Below, in pieces: positions 12,985-13,295 of a stretch of DNA of 13,295 bases. A model generated the notes under the pieces. The model did not search any database. It saw only the letters and a program-made list of their open reading frames with translations, and was not told the origin of the DNA. A program made the translations under genes and the position numbers. Position 1 is the first letter of the stretch. The number at the start of each line of letters is the position of its first letter. This DNA is from Anaerolineaceae bacterium UBA5365 (GTDB lineage Bacteria > Chloroflexota > Anaerolineae > Anaerolineales > Anaerolineaceae), in the NCBI GenBank assembly GCA_002407905.1, contig DHPL01000059.1, forward strand, positions 600 through 13,894, written 5' to 3'.

Positions 12985-13295
12985 ATGAAAAAAATAGGCT
13001 TACCTCTTCTGTTTTTGACGGTGGTGTTTTTTCTGGGTTTAAGTACCGAAGAAGCACAGGCTGTAAACCTGGACACGGCACCACCACTAGCGCAAAGCGC
13101 AGCAGTGAGCCCTTCACCGGCCGCAGAGCTTTCGGCTCAGGGGGGATACTTCTGTCCGTCACCAACTTCACTGCCCGACTCAATTCCAGAATTATCACTC
13201 TTTACTTATCAGTTCGATAACCCGGGCAATTATTGGGATTTCGCCGCCGCTGATGTACCAGATGGCTTGAGCATTGGTCCCAAAGGAGCACTTTC
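12985..13295 (+). CDS. Secreted protein of unknown function (3' end outside window)
   Basis: The frame starts at an ATG at 12985 and stays open for 103 codons to the window edge. The N-terminus MKKIGLPLLFLTVVFFLGLS is a typical Sec signal peptide, with likely cleavage after AQA at 24-26. An Ala/Ser/Pro-rich stretch (about 31-52) follows, then YFCPSPTSLPDSIPEL and aromatic-rich sequence (FTYQFDNPGNYWDF) that suggests the start of an extracellular beta-rich domain. A weak G-rich ribosome-binding site (CGGGGG) lies upstream. Too little is present to name a family. Confidence 0.72.
   Translation, partial: MKKIGLPLLFLTVVFFLGLSTEEAQAVNLDTAPPLAQSAAVSPSPAAELSAQGGYFCPSPTSLPDSIPELSLFTYQFDNPGNYWDFAAADVPDGLSIGPKGAL

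Noticed and set aside
12909..13220. 103-codon frame with a non-ATG start overlapping the last gene
   Set aside because: The frame starting at 12985 in another phase has a clear signal peptide and stays open to the window edge, so this one is a shadow.
1..13295. CRISPR array, insertion sequence, prophage or defence island
   Set aside because: I found no regularly spaced repeats, transposase or integrase motifs, terminal inverted repeats or known defence genes.

Overview
The window reads as ordinary bacterial chromosome, moderately GC-rich, with genes on both strands and short intergenic gaps. Four things make a Chloroflexota bacterium of the Anaerolineae type the best guess: lipoproteins that join a periplasmic-binding-protein-like region to a CapA domain, a secreted gingipain-type (C25) peptidase, large atypical protein kinases, and several genes whose -10 box abuts the start codon. 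This is inference from gene content only; no marker gene settles it.

Layout. Positions 1-3687 (minus strand) hold two atypical protein-kinase-like genes 22 bp apart. The upstream one (793-3687) is complete and the downstream one (1-770) runs off the window edge. A 221-bp divergent intergenic region separates them from serC (phosphoserine aminotransferase, plus strand, 3909-5003), which ends in a strong intrinsic terminator. Tail-to-tail with serC is comM/yifB (minus strand, 5058-6584), with a good sigma-70-type promoter placed so that the mRNA would be leaderless. Divergent from it is a secreted C25 cysteine peptidase (6694-8604), also closed by a strong terminator. Next come two tandem paralogous lipoproteins (8675-10330 and 10338-12038) with a binding-protein-like N-terminal half and a divergent CapA/PgsA metallophosphatase-type C-terminal half. 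A small, very acidic protein follows (12133-12429). A convergent tRNA-Glu(UUC) gene on the minus strand (12670-12742) has its own promoter and terminator. The window ends in the first 103 codons of a secreted protein (12985 onward).

How the genes relate. The two kinase-like genes look like one transcription unit and share the same unusual catalytic-loop substitutions. The two CapA-like lipoproteins, 7 bp apart, almost certainly form an operon. With the C25 peptidase and the last partial gene they make a stretch of exported cell-envelope or extracellular proteins. serC, comM and tRNA-Glu are housekeeping genes.

I see no mobile element, CRISPR array, phage gene or defence island. The most interesting points are the matched non-canonical kinase pair, the CapA-like pair with matching loss of expected metal-site residues, and the recurring leaderless-type start architecture.
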